This document shows, piece by piece, positions 1-9,355 of a stretch of 59,225 nucleotides of DNA (positions are counted from its first letter, which is position 1; every line of letters starts with the position of its first letter). The translations under genes were made by a program, and so were the position numbers. The stretch comes from an uncultured Bacteroidales bacterium (GTDB taxonomy: Bacteria; Bacteroidota; Bacteroidia; Bacteroidales; WCHB1-69): the NCBI GenBank assembly GCA_900315705.1, contig ONAB01000019.1:1-59225 (forward strand). Direction: 5' to 3'. The notes beneath the pieces are model-generated. The model was not told where the DNA came from. It saw only the letters and a list, made by a program, of their open reading frames with translations, and searched no databases.

Positions 1-80
<80 letters not shown>

Positions 81-254
81 TTAATCTCTTTCTTTTTTTC
101 GTTTTGTCTGTCCCGACTTCATCGCTTGCGAATTCTCAAAAAAATCCTTGAGTATTTGCTACATCTTTCCATTCTTTCAATGAACATTCCCAATCGCTTC
201 CTCTTCTCTTTTTCTCCCGCGGGACTCGTCCCGTTTCCCTCTCAATTGGGACCG

Positions 255-284
255 CAAAAATACACTTTTTGAAATACACCGCAA
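255..284 (-). promoter_or_regulatory. rRNA operon promoter, Bacteroidetes -33/-7 type
   Basis: On the minus strand a -7 box TATTTTTG (255-262) is preceded by TTG (282-284) with a 19-base spacer, which matches the Bacteroidetes consensus (-33 TTTG, -7 TAnnTTTG, spacer 19-21). It lies about 175 bases upstream of the 16S start, leaving a leader of the length expected for rRNA operons. Confidence 0.7.
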
Positions 285-791
285 TGGCTCTAACGTACTT
301 TTTTTTCATTTTTTTATTAACTTATTGATACTCAGCGAGAAAAAATTTTATTTTTTTGTTTTTTCTTGCTTTTTGACCCCAAAAACAGGCCTTTTCGGGG
401 CCTTTTTGGGCACTTTTTTGGGGTGTCTTCAGGGGTCATTTCGGAACTTTTTCGGAAATCGTTGCAAAAACCCGCAAAATCGACACCCCGGAGAGGGGTG
501 ATTTTTGGCGATGTACGAGGTGTGATTTGCGAGGTTCGATGTGCGAGATTCCTCCTCACGGCATCACACTGCGCTCCTTCGTCGCTTGTGCGGGGTTACT
601 GGGATGGTGTCCTTTCAGGACACGGCCCCACATCTTTTCCCGTCTCCAGTCTCCAGTCTCTAGTCTAACGTCTAATTTAATATATATACAATAATATAAT
701 TTTAAATAACAGCCTATCCGCGACCCTTGTCCACTTCCTTAAAAAGCCAATCGCCAATCGCTAACAGCAAACCGCCATATCCGAAAATTAT
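285..791. other. Spacer without a convincing gene
   Basis: This stretch between the rrn promoter and the TraB/GumN gene has only short ORFs that read through repeats. It holds poly-T runs, short recurring words such as GAGGTTCGATGTGCGAG and GTCTCCAGTCTCCAGTCT, and one copy of the W hairpin repeat listed separately. Confidence 0.6.
552..624 (-). repeat. W-family hairpin repeat, copy 1
   Basis: Read on the minus strand, a short stem-loop (GTGTCC, loop tgaaa, GGACAC) is followed by ATCCCAGTAACCCCGCAC and a core that ends in GCGCAGTGTG. The same arrangement occurs in the 5678-6060 array and at 24930-24994. The leading stem differs between copies but stays paired. Confidence 0.75.
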
Positions 792-792
792 G

Positions 793-800
793 TACCTTTG
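793..800 (+). promoter_or_regulatory. -7 box TACCTTTG for the TraB/GumN gene
   Basis: TACCTTTG fits TAnnTTTG and lies 21 bases before the ATG at 822. No clear -33 TTTG is visible. Confidence 0.5.
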
Positions 801-821
801 CACCGTTAAACCTATCGTCTT

Positions 822-1682
822 ATGAAAAAAAACATCCTTTTCCTGACCATACTGTGCCTTGCCAGCGCGATTTCGGCCCAATCGGTGCTGTGGCGCGTGA
901 GCGGGCGCGACATCCAATCGCCCTCATACCTCTATGGCACCATCCATATCCAGGACAGCCGCGTGTTTGCCTTCGACAGCACCGTGTGGCACTGCTTCAA
1001 CAGCTGCGAGGCCCTCGCCGTGGAGGTACTGCTCGACCGACTCGACTATAGTGTCGTGCGGGAACAGATGATGATGCCCAAGGGACAGTCGATTGCCAAA
1101 ATGCTCTCCAAAGAGGATTTTGCCATACTCGACAGCCTGTGCAAGGCCAAGATGGGCGTGGGCGCCCTGTTTTTGAGCAATATGAAGCCCTTCTTCCTGT
1201 CAAGTGCCCTGCAGCAGGCCGACCTCCCCAAGGAGGAGCCGCTCGCCCTGGACCTCTTCTTCCTCCAACAGGCCCGCAACCGCGGAATGTACTGCTACGG
1301 GCTGGAAGAGTATATGGACCAGATCAAAGCTACCGACGCCATCTCTATTGACGACCAGCTGAAAATACTGCGCCAGACACTGCACGAGACCGCCGATGTG
1401 GCCGCCAGCTTCGACAGCTTGGTGCTCGCCTACCTGGCTTTCGATATGACAATGATTTCCAAAATGCTGACCGACACTACCCTACCCGACAACTTCGACA
1501 AGGTGCTGGTGGACAAGCGCAACAAAACGATGTACAAAGGGTTCCGCAAAATAGCCAAAAAGCAACACGTGTTCTGCGCCGTGGGCGCGGCCCATCTGCC
1601 CGGCGACAAAGGGCTGATCGGACTCCTGCGCAAGAAGGGCTACACCGTGGAGCCTGTGAAGTTCGAGTGGAAGACGAAGTGA
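822..1682 (+). CDS. TraB/GumN family protein, exported
   Basis: The 286-residue product begins with a signal peptide (about residues 1-19, ending ISAQ). It has the two hallmark motifs of the TraB/GumN (TIKI-like, erythromycin-esterase fold) family: YLYGTIH near residues 36-42 and VGAAHLPGDKGLI near 253-265, close to the C-terminus. These carry the conserved histidines and glycines proposed to form a metal site. Length fits the bacterial members. The substrate is unknown; metallopeptidase activity is proposed for the animal relatives (Tiki). The protein probably acts in the periplasm. The ATG follows a good -7 box. It stands alone, with a long repeat-bearing spacer downstream. Confidence 0.88.
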   Translation: MKKNILFLTILCLASAISAQSVLWRVSGRDIQSPSYLYGTIHIQDSRVFAFDSTVWHCFNSCEALAVEVLLDRLDYSVVREQMMMPKGQSIAKMLSKEDFAILDSLCKAKMGVGALFLSNMKPFFLSSALQQADLPKEEPLALDLFFLQQARNRGMYCYGLEEYMDQIKATDAISIDDQLKILRQTLHETADVAASFDSLVLAYLAFDMTMISKMLTDTTLPDNFDKVLVDKRNKTMYKGFRKIAKKQHVFCAVGAAHLPGDKGLIGLLRKKGYTVEPVKFEWKTK

Positions 1683-1769
1683 CCTTACTGTAAAAAAGGC
1701 AATGATATAGATGTTGACCTACAGTTGGTTTGCTATTCTTGTTGATGAACAGATGCAAATTTTTTCTTT

Positions 1770-2020
1770 GTCCGCACACCCGTGCGGACACCCCACAACT
1801 CCCCTTCTATTGTAGAAGGGGTGGCCGTAGGCCGGGGTAGTAATATAAAGAATATAAATACCTTGGCAGGAATAATATGACAATCATCCACAATTGGCAC
1901 CCCTTCTGAAAATCAGAAGGGGAGTTAGCGCCTCGCGGCACTACCGTGCCACAGGTAAAAATGCGATGGGGAGACAATCTCTTTTGCTTTTAAGGGTCAA
2001 CTGCTATATAATTGCCATAA
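1770..2020. repeat. R-family structured repeat, copy A
   Basis: This copy of about 250 bases matches 45386-45711 over most of its length. It contains three perfect stem-loops: TCCGCAC/GTGCGGA at the left, CCCCTTCTA-TTG-TAGAAGGGG, and CCCCTTCTGA-AAA-TCAGAAGGGG. The right end (GGGTCAACTGCTATATAATT) abuts the promoter of the next gene. No ORF is conserved between copies. It looks like a small non-autonomous element; the mobilising enzyme is not in the window. Confidence 0.8.
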
Positions 2021-2026
2021 TTATAG

Positions 2027-2034
2027 TATCTTTG
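2027..2034 (+). promoter_or_regulatory. -7 box TATCTTTG for the membrane protein gene
   Basis: TATCTTTG lies 17 bases before the ATG at 2052, just after the end of R repeat copy A. Confidence 0.55.
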
Positions 2035-2051
2035 CCGCAAATTCATAGACA

Positions 2052-2741
2052 ATGAACGAAAACACTGCCTCTCAAACAATCCATTGGCTGAACCGTTTTC
2101 GAATGGCTTTGGTGGTTCTGCTGCCGCTTTCCGCACAGCTGACACCCAAGGACCCTTCGGTGTATCTGTCAAAATGGGGAGTTGCCGCTGTGACATTATA
2201 TACATTGGGCTGTTTGAGCATCTTTTGCGGAGACTTTTTAAGAGCGAAGTGGAAAATACTTGACGATAACGCCATCAAGGAGAACAATATAGCCAATTGG
2301 TTGTTTGCTGCGGGGATTATCGGCTATCTTATTGTATGTAGTTTAGTGAAAGACCATTATTTGTCACAAATGGTGCTTGGTGAAACGTTTTTTGAGGGTG
2401 GGATAATAGCTTTCCCTTCCATATTACTCATTCGGTACATTACGCGAGCCATCTGCGAAGCACGTTGGGGAAAATTCACTGGAATACACACCGTGCTGAA
2501 CAAAATAGCCGGTTGCTCCTTACTGTTTTACATTCCTCTAAAAACATTAGCAATACAAGCATTCCGGATCAACAACTCCACCTCATTCGAGAATTGGTTT
2601 CAATATTCAATGGATATGGGCCTTATCGGCACCTATTGGCTCATCTACCTCATCGCGTCCGTTGAAGAGCTGATTATCGCTGTCATTATGAAAGATCGGT
2701 TCAATCCGTTCCGGAAAAGCATATTCCAGAAAAGGCAATAA
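2052..2741 (+). CDS. Hypothetical multi-pass membrane protein
   Basis: I do not recognise this 229-residue protein. Hydrophobic segments are visible near residues 17-30, 45-62, 83-100, 112-130, 152-172 and 190-213, separated by short basic and acidic loops, so about five or six membrane passes are likely. There is no signal peptide, lipobox or known motif. It has its own -7 box and is followed 33 bases later by a secreted YD-like protein on the same strand, so the two may be co-transcribed. The base composition is ordinary for the window. Confidence 0.75.
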   Translation: MNENTASQTIHWLNRFRMALVVLLPLSAQLTPKDPSVYLSKWGVAAVTLYTLGCLSIFCGDFLRAKWKILDDNAIKENNIANWLFAAGIIGYLIVCSLVKDHYLSQMVLGETFFEGGIIAFPSILLIRYITRAICEARWGKFTGIHTVLNKIAGCSLLFYIPLKTLAIQAFRINNSTSFENWFQYSMDMGLIGTYWLIYLIASVEELIIAVIMKDRFNPFRKSIFQKRQ

Positions 2742-2774
2742 ATTGTTGGGTATCGACATATTATTATTGGGTTT

Positions 2775-4061
2775 ATGAAAAAATTATTATTCCTGCTGCC
2801 ATTGTTCTGTATCCTGCAAGTGCCCTTGATGGCACAGCAGAAAACGGAGTATATCTGCCAAGAACCTTACCAAGAGTTCCAATTTTTCTATAGCGAATAC
2901 AAGCATTTGAACATTTCGCTGAACGGCGCTGTCAAGTCAGTGGTGCAAACCAGGGTGCTGAAACACGGCAATCATCCCAAGGACCTTTGGGCTAAACAGC
3001 AGACGTGGGATTTTTTGCCCAATGGACATTTGTTCCGGGGTCTGGTATGGCAGATTTTCCTTAAGGATTCCTTGGTTTATGATCTTAACGAAGCCCGTCC
3101 TTTGTCTGAGGAGGATTATGATTCCACTGCATTTGCGGACTATTACATCTTTGATGGTTCCGGGCGGCTAAGTCAAGTAATGAGAGAATCTGTCGGCAGA
3201 AATATTCATTTTGAATATGATCAATATGGGCATCTGATCAAGAAATCAACCTATTATCGAAAATTTGATGCCTTGAGTGAAAAGGTGATCACGTTAAACG
3301 AAAAGGGAAAACCTGTGCGAGTGGAGGATCTTATCTATAAGGATGAATTGAAAAGCAGAAAATGTCCATCCGACCTTGGACCCAGCGGAAAAAAGAGTGT
3401 CGGCATTATCGAATGCTTTTGCTATGATGAGCGGGGCAATCTGGTGGCACATCAGATGAACAATGGCAAAATCTCCAAGATGTACAAGTACGTTTATGAC
3501 AGCTTGGACAATATGATTCTCGAAGGCAGTTGTAATGGCTATAACGGCAATTACAAAACTTGTAAATGCAAGGATTTTAGCGCATACGAAGGATTTGAAT
3601 ATGACGACCGGCATAATTTGATCCGCGATTATTCCATCGGGGAGTGGCAGCCGGAAGGGAAGGACAATTATTACCAATATGACAATGCGGGCCGGGTGAT
3701 TGATTACCGGCATTACGCTGTCCGCGGCACACATCGGAGATTCACGGACCATATTCAAACCTCCTATGATTCCGCGGGCAGAATAGTGAGAAAGGAGGCT
3801 TGGTTAGGGGAGTTTAGTATTAACGAGTCCATTTTCGACTTCATTATGGCCAATTTGGAAGAATGGACGTACGATGAGCACGGCAATCTTGTGGAGCATA
3901 TCGGATATAAGACAAAAGTCAAACCATACAAAATTGTCCGCTACCAATACGAATACGACCAACAAGGGAATTGGGTGAAACGCGTGCGGTATGAGGGAAC
4001 TAGCGATGCCTCGATGACCGCAACGGAAGTTATAGAGCGGAAAATTGAGTATTACGAGTAG
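2775..4061 (+). CDS. Secreted YD/RHS-repeat-like protein
   Basis: The 428-residue product has a signal peptide (about residues 1-20, ending LMAQ). The mature part is a run of degenerate YD-like repeats of about 20-25 residues, such as FEYDQYGHLIKK, CYDERGNLVAHQ, YVYDSLDNMILE, FEYDDRHNLIRD, YQYDNAGRVIDY, SYDSAGRIVRK and YEYDQQGNWVKR. This is the pattern of RHS/YD beta-strand repeats. There is no RHS core PxxxxDPxGL motif and no toxin tip, so it is not a polymorphic toxin; it is more like the small exported WG/YD proteins of Bacteroidetes. Function is unknown. It stands 33 bases after the membrane protein gene. Confidence 0.8.
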   Translation: MKKLLFLLPLFCILQVPLMAQQKTEYICQEPYQEFQFFYSEYKHLNISLNGAVKSVVQTRVLKHGNHPKDLWAKQQTWDFLPNGHLFRGLVWQIFLKDSLVYDLNEARPLSEEDYDSTAFADYYIFDGSGRLSQVMRESVGRNIHFEYDQYGHLIKKSTYYRKFDALSEKVITLNEKGKPVRVEDLIYKDELKSRKCPSDLGPSGKKSVGIIECFCYDERGNLVAHQMNNGKISKMYKYVYDSLDNMILEGSCNGYNGNYKTCKCKDFSAYEGFEYDDRHNLIRDYSIGEWQPEGKDNYYQYDNAGRVIDYRHYAVRGTHRRFTDHIQTSYDSAGRIVRKEAWLGEFSINESIFDFIMANLEEWTYDEHGNLVEHIGYKTKVKPYKIVRYQYEYDQQGNWVKRVRYEGTSDASMTATEVIERKIEYYE

Positions 4062-4150
4062 CGTGTTTTCAACACGCTGCCACGCGCCGCACATCGCATA
4101 CCCCACACTGCGAGTGTGGGGTTAATAAGATATCGTGCCTCCGGCACGCC
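4062..4150. repeat. Cluster of three short perfect stem-loops
   Basis: Right after the preceding stop come AGCGTGTT-TTC-AACACGCT, CCCCACACT-GCG-AGTGTGGGG and CGTGCC-TC-CGGCACG. None has a T-run, so they are poor intrinsic terminators. They have the same style as the hairpin words in the repeat clusters elsewhere in the window. Confidence 0.6.
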
Positions 4151-4210
4151 GATTAGAGGTTAAAGCAAAAACTGCAATCCACGGGATTAAAGTCATAACA
4201 CGGAATTTCG

Positions 4211-4218
4211 TATTTTTG
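4211..4218 (+). promoter_or_regulatory. -7 box TATTTTTG for the MATE gene
   Basis: TATTTTTG lies 22 bases before the GTG start at 4241, which supports that start over downstream ATG codons. Confidence 0.55.
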
Positions 4219-4240
4219 CCGCCTCAATTTTTAAAGCTTT

Positions 4241-5650
4241 GTGGAAGTATTAGACAAGACAAAAGAACTGGAAACCAAAGATATAGGGAGTCTGTTATGG
4301 ATATATGCCCTACCCTCCGTCATCAGCCAGATCATCGCATCCGTCTATAATATCGTGGACCGGATCTTCATCGGGCACGGCGTGGGCGCTATGGCCATTG
4401 CCGGCCTCGCCATCACGATGCCCATTATGAACATCGTACACGCATTCGGCTCGCTCATTGGCGTGGGCTCGTCGGCCCGTATGTCGATCGTGCTGGGGCG
4501 CAAGGACGTGAACTGGGCCGAGAAGATCCTGGGCAACAGTATGATATTCACCATCGTGCTGGGCGCCCTGTTCGTGTCGTGCGGCTACCTGTTTATGGAC
4601 CGCATCCTCACCAGTTTCGGCGCCACAGAGCAGACCCTCTCCTACGCGCGCGAGTATTTGCTCATCGTGCTGCCGGGAATGTTCTTCACCACGATGACCT
4701 TCAACCTTACCGGCCTGATCCGCGCCTCGGGCTATCCGATGAAGTCGATGTTCATTATGGTGGGCGGCGCGGTGCTGAATATGATTCTGGACCCCATCTT
4801 CATTTTCGGGATGCACTTGGGCATCGCCGGCGCTGCCTGGGCCACCACCATCTCGATGACCACCACCGCCATCATAGCCGTGCTGCACTTTGTACAGCCC
4901 TCCTCGTTCATCCGCTTCAAAGCCCACGGATGGCAGCCTAAAGGATACATTTTCAAGAATATAACCCTCATCGGAATGAGTCCCTTCCTGATGAACGTGT
5001 GCGCCTCCTTCGTGGTGGCGATGCTCAACAACCAGCTGCTGCATTACGGCGGCGACTTCGCGGTGGGCACCTACGGCATCGTGAACACCTTCGGCAGTCT
5101 GATGGTGATGCTCATCCTCGGCATCTGCCAGGGTATGCAGCCCATTGCCGGCTACAACTACGGCGCCGGCCACGCCGACCGACTGAAGCACGTCTATATG
5201 CTGACAATGAAAGTCTGCGTCCTCGTCGGGCTAGTTGGGAGCGTTCTCTCCTGCCTCTTCCCGGTCACGATGGTCAAAATCTTCACCACCGACACCGAGC
5301 TCATCCGCATCGGCAAGCCGGCGATGCGCTTCCTGATGGTGATGTTCCCGCTCATCGGCTTCACCATCGTCAACTCCAACTTCTTCCAGTCCATCGACAA
5401 GCCCTGGATCGCCATCGTCACCAGCCTGTCGCGGCAGCTCATCTTCCTGCTGCCGTTAGCCTACATCGTGCCAGTGCTGTTCACCAATGCCGGACTGAAC
5501 GGGCTCACGGGCATCTGGGCCGCCTGCACCATCTCCGATGTGATGGGCGCAGTGCTCGCCGCCATCCTGCTCTTCTCGCAGCGGAAGATCTTCACCGATA
5601 TCACCCCGCACGAACGCAAAGTGCGGAAAGAGGCGGGGCCGGAAACTTAA
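4241..5650 (+). CDS. MATE family multidrug/sodium antiporter (MepA-like)
   Basis: The 469-residue protein has the length and twelve-helix pattern of MATE exporters. The N-terminal segment LPSVISQIIASVYNIVDRIFIG is typical, as are the pseudo-repeat GICQGMQPIAGYNYGAG in the second half and the YAREYLLIVLPGMFF segment. It probably sits in the inner membrane and exports cationic compounds in exchange for H+ or Na+; the substrate cannot be read from the sequence. The GTG start is chosen because it is in frame, precedes a natural N-terminus (MEVLDKTKELETKDIG) and lies just after a -7 box. It is monocistronic and is followed by a tandem repeat array. Confidence 0.92.
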   Translation: MEVLDKTKELETKDIGSLLWIYALPSVISQIIASVYNIVDRIFIGHGVGAMAIAGLAITMPIMNIVHAFGSLIGVGSSARMSIVLGRKDVNWAEKILGNSMIFTIVLGALFVSCGYLFMDRILTSFGATEQTLSYAREYLLIVLPGMFFTTMTFNLTGLIRASGYPMKSMFIMVGGAVLNMILDPIFIFGMHLGIAGAAWATTISMTTTAIIAVLHFVQPSSFIRFKAHGWQPKGYIFKNITLIGMSPFLMNVCASFVVAMLNNQLLHYGGDFAVGTYGIVNTFGSLMVMLILGICQGMQPIAGYNYGAGHADRLKHVYMLTMKVCVLVGLVGSVLSCLFPVTMVKIFTTDTELIRIGKPAMRFLMVMFPLIGFTIVNSNFFQSIDKPWIAIVTSLSRQLIFLLPLAYIVPVLFTNAGLNGLTGIWAACTISDVMGAVLAAILLFSQRKIFTDITPHERKVRKEAGPET

Positions 5651-5677
5651 GACTTTAGACATAAGACTTAAGACTTT

Positions 5678-6060
5678 CCTTGAGCAGCCCCGAAGGGGCA
5701 AAATTCTGGTAACCCCGCACAAGCGACGAAGGAGCGCAGTGTGGTGCCGTGATGAGGAGACATATACCTTGAGCAGCCCCGAAGGGGCAAGAGCTTGGTA
5801 GATCCCCACAAGGCGCAGCCGCCGTGGGGTGCCGTGAGGAGGAGCCTGTGGTGCCCTGAGAAGGAGACATATACCTCGAGCGGCCCCGAAGGGGCAAGAG
5901 CTTGGTAGATCCCCACAAGGCGCAGCCGCCGTGGGGTGCCGTGATGAGGAACCTATGGTGCCGTGAGGAGGAGACATATACCTTGAGCGGCCCCGAAGGG
6001 GCAAAATTCTGGTAACCCCGCACAAGCGACGAAGGAGCGCAGTGTGGTGCCGTGAGGAGG
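5678..6060. repeat. Four-unit tandem hairpin array, order A-B-B-A
   Basis: Four related units start at 5678, 5767, 5874 and 5981. Each begins CTTGAGC(A/G)GCCCCGAAGGGGC, a GCCCC-gaa-GGGGC stem-loop. Units A (first and last) continue with AACCCCGCAC and end in GCGCAGTGTGG, the W core. Units B (the middle two, both 107 bases) instead carry ATCCCCACAAGGCGCAGCCG followed by CCGTGGGG. The first three units end in GGAGACATATAC. No credible gene is encoded. It fills most of the spacer between the MATE gene and the lipoprotein gene. Confidence 0.88.
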
Positions 6061-6061
6061 A

Positions 6062-6071
6062 CCCCCCCCCC
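6062..6071. repeat. Homopolymer tract of ten C
   Basis: Ten consecutive C lie 32 bases before the ATG of the lipoprotein gene at 6104, directly after the last array unit. Tracts of this length can slip during replication. Confidence 0.7.
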
Positions 6072-6103
6072 GCAAATCGCAAAACCGTAAAACCGCAAAT
6101 AAT

Positions 6104-7186
6104 ATGAAAAAGAAAACAATCATCGCAATGTTGGTAATCGCTGGATTATCGCTCATTTCCTGTAACAAGAAAGACATCAAGCCCCTGAACGGGATTCTCG
6201 ATTCCGTTTTTCAGCTTAAAGCACCCGAAAAAGCACAAAAAATCACCGAAGAATTCGGGTTTGATGAAAATTACGAGAAACTTTTGGACGAAAAGGAGGA
6301 CGGTGTTGGGGTTTACAGCATTTATGGGTTCAAAGACGGCACCTCCTCGGAGGGCTTTGGGATTTTGGTGCACAAAGACGGCGTCTGGTCGGCTTTCCCG
6401 GAGATTTGTCACGGCAAGAACCCTTTGGCAAGATACGACAAGAAGCGCAACTCCCTTTGGCTGACGGGCGGAGTGATGGAAGGCACCGGAGTATTTGTGG
6501 AAAAACCCTATCTGATCAAGTTCGATAAGGACGGGAAAGCCCGCATTGCGGGTGACATCGACCCTTATCTTATGCAAAAGGCACTCGGTGAAAGATTCGG
6601 GTATTCCATTAAAGACGAGAACATTACCTTCTATGCAGGCGAGCGCGAACTCTGCACCCGTGAGAACAAAGTGAAGGATATGGGCGGCTTCGACGAGGAT
6701 GCGATTTGGATCGGCGAACAGCTGTTCTACGACATCAGCGGCGACGACCTCTACGTTTATTTTGTGCCGGGTGTGAAATTTGTGACCGGTCTGGTGCTTC
6801 ATTATGAGAATATGCCCACCTTGATGGCCAGAGTCACCATAGACAAGGACGGGAATTTCACCCTGTCGGATGAGAATTCCGTGCTTTGGCCCTTTGAAGG
6901 AAGCTTTGTGGATGAGGATTATGGGGAACCGAACCTGGAGATTTCCTATCGCAGAAATGACGGGAAATACAATGTCCTGATCGGCATCCCGCGGCTCACC
7001 CTGCTCGATGACGGCCTCGCGGTGATGGGTGACAACGGACTGGAATTCACCGCCACCGACGCTGCCGGCAACCCTATCGGCGGGGAGATAATCTTGAAAG
7101 GCGACACCGCAGTGGTGACGTTCACCTCCTCCACCTGGCCGCTGCTGGAACAGGGCACGTCGTTCCGCTATATCCGCAAATCGTAA
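6104..7186 (+). CDS. Hypothetical lipoprotein
   Basis: The 360-residue product starts with a lipoprotein signal (LISC, lipidated Cys at about residue 20), so it is probably anchored in the outer or inner membrane. The mature part is rich in short beta-strand-like stretches (FDKDGKARIAGD, ATDAAGNPIGG) and acidic loops, with no catalytic motif I recognise; an all-beta or propeller-like fold is plausible. No -7 box is visible before it. The stop codon lies inside a 28-base repeat (7175-7228), so the last residues (RKS) come from repeat sequence. I assign no function. Confidence 0.8.
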   Translation: MKKKTIIAMLVIAGLSLISCNKKDIKPLNGILDSVFQLKAPEKAQKITEEFGFDENYEKLLDEKEDGVGVYSIYGFKDGTSSEGFGILVHKDGVWSAFPEICHGKNPLARYDKKRNSLWLTGGVMEGTGVFVEKPYLIKFDKDGKARIAGDIDPYLMQKALGERFGYSIKDENITFYAGERELCTRENKVKDMGGFDEDAIWIGEQLFYDISGDDLYVYFVPGVKFVTGLVLHYENMPTLMARVTIDKDGNFTLSDENSVLWPFEGSFVDEDYGEPNLEISYRRNDGKYNVLIGIPRLTLLDDGLAVMGDNGLEFTATDAAGNPIGGEIILKGDTAVVTFTSSTWPLLEQGTSFRYIRKS

Positions 7187-7228
7187 ATCGCAAATCGCAC
7201 CTCGCAAATCGTAAATCGCAAATCGCAC
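7175..7228. repeat. Tandem 28-base repeat made of 8-9-base words
   Basis: The segment 7175-7202 (words CGCAAATCG, TAAATCG, CAAATCGCAC) is repeated at 7203-7228. The first copy supplies the stop codon of the lipoprotein gene. Similar words occur at 6071-6100 and around 25141-25175. Confidence 0.8.
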
Positions 7229-7237
7229 AAAAAAGTG

Positions 7238-7245
7238 TACTTTTG
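7238..7245 (+). promoter_or_regulatory. -7 box TACTTTTG for metG
   Basis: TACTTTTG lies 27 bases before the metG ATG at 7273 and directly after the 28-base tandem repeat, which therefore occupies the -33 region. Confidence 0.55.
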
Positions 7246-7272
7246 CAGCCTTAATTAAAAAACACGATAAAT

Positions 7273-9321
7273 ATGAATAATCCTAAACGATACACGATTA
7301 CATCTGCCCTTCCCTACGCCAACGGCCCCGTTCACATCGGCCACCTCGCCGGCGTCTATATCCCTGCCGACATCTACGCGCGCTACCTGCGCAACAACGG
7401 CAAAGAGGTGCTCTTCATCGGCGGCTCCGACGAGCACGGCGTGCCCATCACCATCAAGGCCCGCAAGGAGGGCGTGACCCCGCAAGATATCGTGGACCGT
7501 TACCATAACATCATCAAGCAATCGTTCGAGGACCTCGGCATCTCCTTCGACATCTACTCCCGCACCTCGAACCCCACCCATCACGAGACCGCCGCCGCCT
7601 ACTTCAAGAAACTGTACGACGAGGGCAAGCTCATCGAGAAGACCTCGATGCAGTACTACGACGAGGAGGCCAAGCAGTTCCTCGCCGACCGTTATATCAC
7701 CGGCACGTGCCCGCACTGCAAGAACGAGCACGCCTATGGTGACCAGTGCGAAGTGTGCGGCACCTCCCTCAACGCCACCGACCTCATCGACCCCAAGTCG
7801 GCACTCAGCGGCAACACCCCCGTACTGAAGGAGACCAAGCACTGGTACTTGCCTCTGGACCAGTACGATCCGTGGCTCCGCGAGTGGATCCTCAAGGGAC
7901 ACAAGGACGACTGGCGCCCCACGGTATATGGCCAGTGCAAGTCGTGGATTGACCAAGGCCTGCAGCCCCGCGCCGTCACCCGCGACCTCAACTGGGGCGT
8001 GAAGGTCCCCCTCGCTGACGCCGAGGGCAAGGTGCTCTACGTCTGGTTCGACGCCCCCATCGGCTACATCTCCGCCACCAAGGAGTGGGCCGAGGCGCAC
8101 CACACCGACTGGCAGCCCTGGTGGAAAGACCAGGAGACCCAGCTGGTGCACTTCATCGGCAAGGACAACATCGTGTTCCACTGCATCATATTCCCCTGTA
8201 TGCTCAAGGCCGACGGCTCTTACATACTGCCCGACAACGTGCCCGCCAACGAGTTCCTGAACCTCGAGGGCGACAAGATCTCCACCTCCCGCAACTGGGC
8301 CGTCTGGGCGCACGAGTATCTCCAGGACTTCCCCGGCAAGCAGGATGTGCTGCGCTACACACTCACCGCCATCGCGCCGGAGACCAAGGACGCCGACTTC
8401 ACGTGGGCCGACTACCAGGCGCGCAACAACAACGAGTTGTTAGCCATCTTCGGCAACTTCGTGAACCGCACCGTGGTGCTCACCCACAAATATTACGGAG
8501 GCATTGTGCCCGCCCCGGGCGAGTACTCCGACTACGAGAAGGAGATTGTGGCCAAGATGGCCGAGTTCCCCAAGACCATCGGCGACTCCATCGAGCACTA
8601 CCGTTTCCGCGAGGCGCTGCAAGAGTTTATGAACCTGGCGCGCATCGGCAACAAATACCTCACCGACACCGAGCCGTGGAAGAAGCAGAAGGAGGACCCC
8701 GAGGCCGTGAAGACCATCCTGCACCTGTCGCTGCAGATCTGCGCCTCGCTCTCTGTGTTGTGCGAGCCGTTTTTGCCCTTCACTGCCAAGAAGTTGCAGC
8801 ACATCCTCAACATCGACAACAAGAACTGGCAGGATGGTGGCCGTGCCGACCTGCTGCAGGTGGGCGCGCAGCTCAACCCTGCCGAATACCTCTTCGAGAA
8901 GATCGAGGACGCCGTCATCGCCCAGCAGATCCAGAAGTTGGAGGACACCAAGAAGGCCAACGAGATTGCCACCGCCGAGGCCGTGGCCGCCAAGGAGGAC
9001 ATCACCTTCGAGGAGTTCCAGAAGATGGACTTGCGGGTGGTCACCGTGTTGGAGGCCGAGAAGGTGGCCAAGACCAAAAAGCTGTTGAAGCTGAAGGTGA
9101 ACACGGGCGTGGACGTGCGCGAGATCGTGTCGGGCATTGCCGAGTACTACGAACCGCAGGACCTCGTGGGCAAGCAGGTGCTGATGCTCATCAACCTGGC
9201 CCCGAAGAACATCAAGGGTGTGGAGTCGCACGGAATGGTATTGATGGCCGAGCACGCCGACGGCACCCTGAGCCTGATGCAGCCGCAGAAGGCGGTGAAA
9301 GAGGGAAGCACGGTGAAATAA
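7273..9321 (+). CDS. metG: Methionyl-tRNA synthetase
   Basis: This 682-residue class I synthetase charges tRNA-Met in the cytoplasm. The HIGH motif is at residues 21-24 (PVHIGHLAG) and the KMSKS motif appears as KISTS near residue 337. A zinc knuckle has four cysteines (C146, C149, C159, C162). The anticodon-binding helical region follows. The C-terminal 110 residues form the EMAPII/Trbp111-like tRNA-binding OB domain ([16 protein letters not shown], then [15 protein letters not shown]), which is usual for the Bacteroidetes enzyme. Codon use is strongly GC3-biased, as in a highly expressed gene. It has its own promoter and no co-directional partner. Confidence 0.98.
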   Translation: MNNPKRYTITSALPYANGPVHIGHLAGVYIPADIYARYLRNNGKEVLFIGGSDEHGVPITIKARKEGVTPQDIVDRYHNIIKQSFEDLGISFDIYSRTSNPTHHETAAAYFKKLYDEGKLIEKTSMQYYDEEAKQFLADRYITGTCPHCKNEHAYGDQCEVCGTSLNATDLIDPKSALSGNTPVLKETKHWYLPLDQYDPWLREWILKGHKDDWRPTVYGQCKSWIDQGLQPRAVTRDLNWGVKVPLADAEGKVLYVWFDAPIGYISATKEWAEAHHTDWQPWWKDQETQLVHFIGKDNIVFHCIIFPCMLKADGSYILPDNVPANEFLNLEGDKISTSRNWAVWAHEYLQDFPGKQDVLRYTLTAIAPETKDADFTWADYQARNNNELLAIFGNFVNRTVVLTHKYYGGIVPAPGEYSDYEKEIVAKMAEFPKTIGDSIEHYRFREALQEFMNLARIGNKYLTDTEPWKKQKEDPEAVKTILHLSLQICASLSVLCEPFLPFTAKKLQHILNIDNKNWQDGGRADLLQVGAQLNPAEYLFEKIEDAVIAQQIQKLEDTKKANEIATAEAVAAKEDITFEEFQKMDLRVVTVLEAEKVAKTKKLLKLKVNTGVDVREIVSGIAEYYEPQDLVGKQVLMLINLAPKNIKGVESHGMVLMAEHADGTLSLMQPQKAVKEGSTVK

Positions 9322-9355
9322 GTGGAGAGTTGAGAGTTAAGAGTGGAGAGTTATA

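Noticed and set aside
366-668. 100-codon + strand ORF near the rrn promoter (and a 75-codon minus ORF in the same place)
   Set aside because: Both read through low-complexity and W-repeat sequence; no ribosome-binding site, promoter or protein-like composition.
4062-4150. Terminator after the YD-like gene
   Set aside because: The stem-loops are perfect but none is followed by a T-run; they fit the hairpin-word class better.
5678-6060. CRISPR array
   Set aside because: Units are 89-107 bases with no short constant repeat and unique spacer pattern, and no cas genes are nearby.
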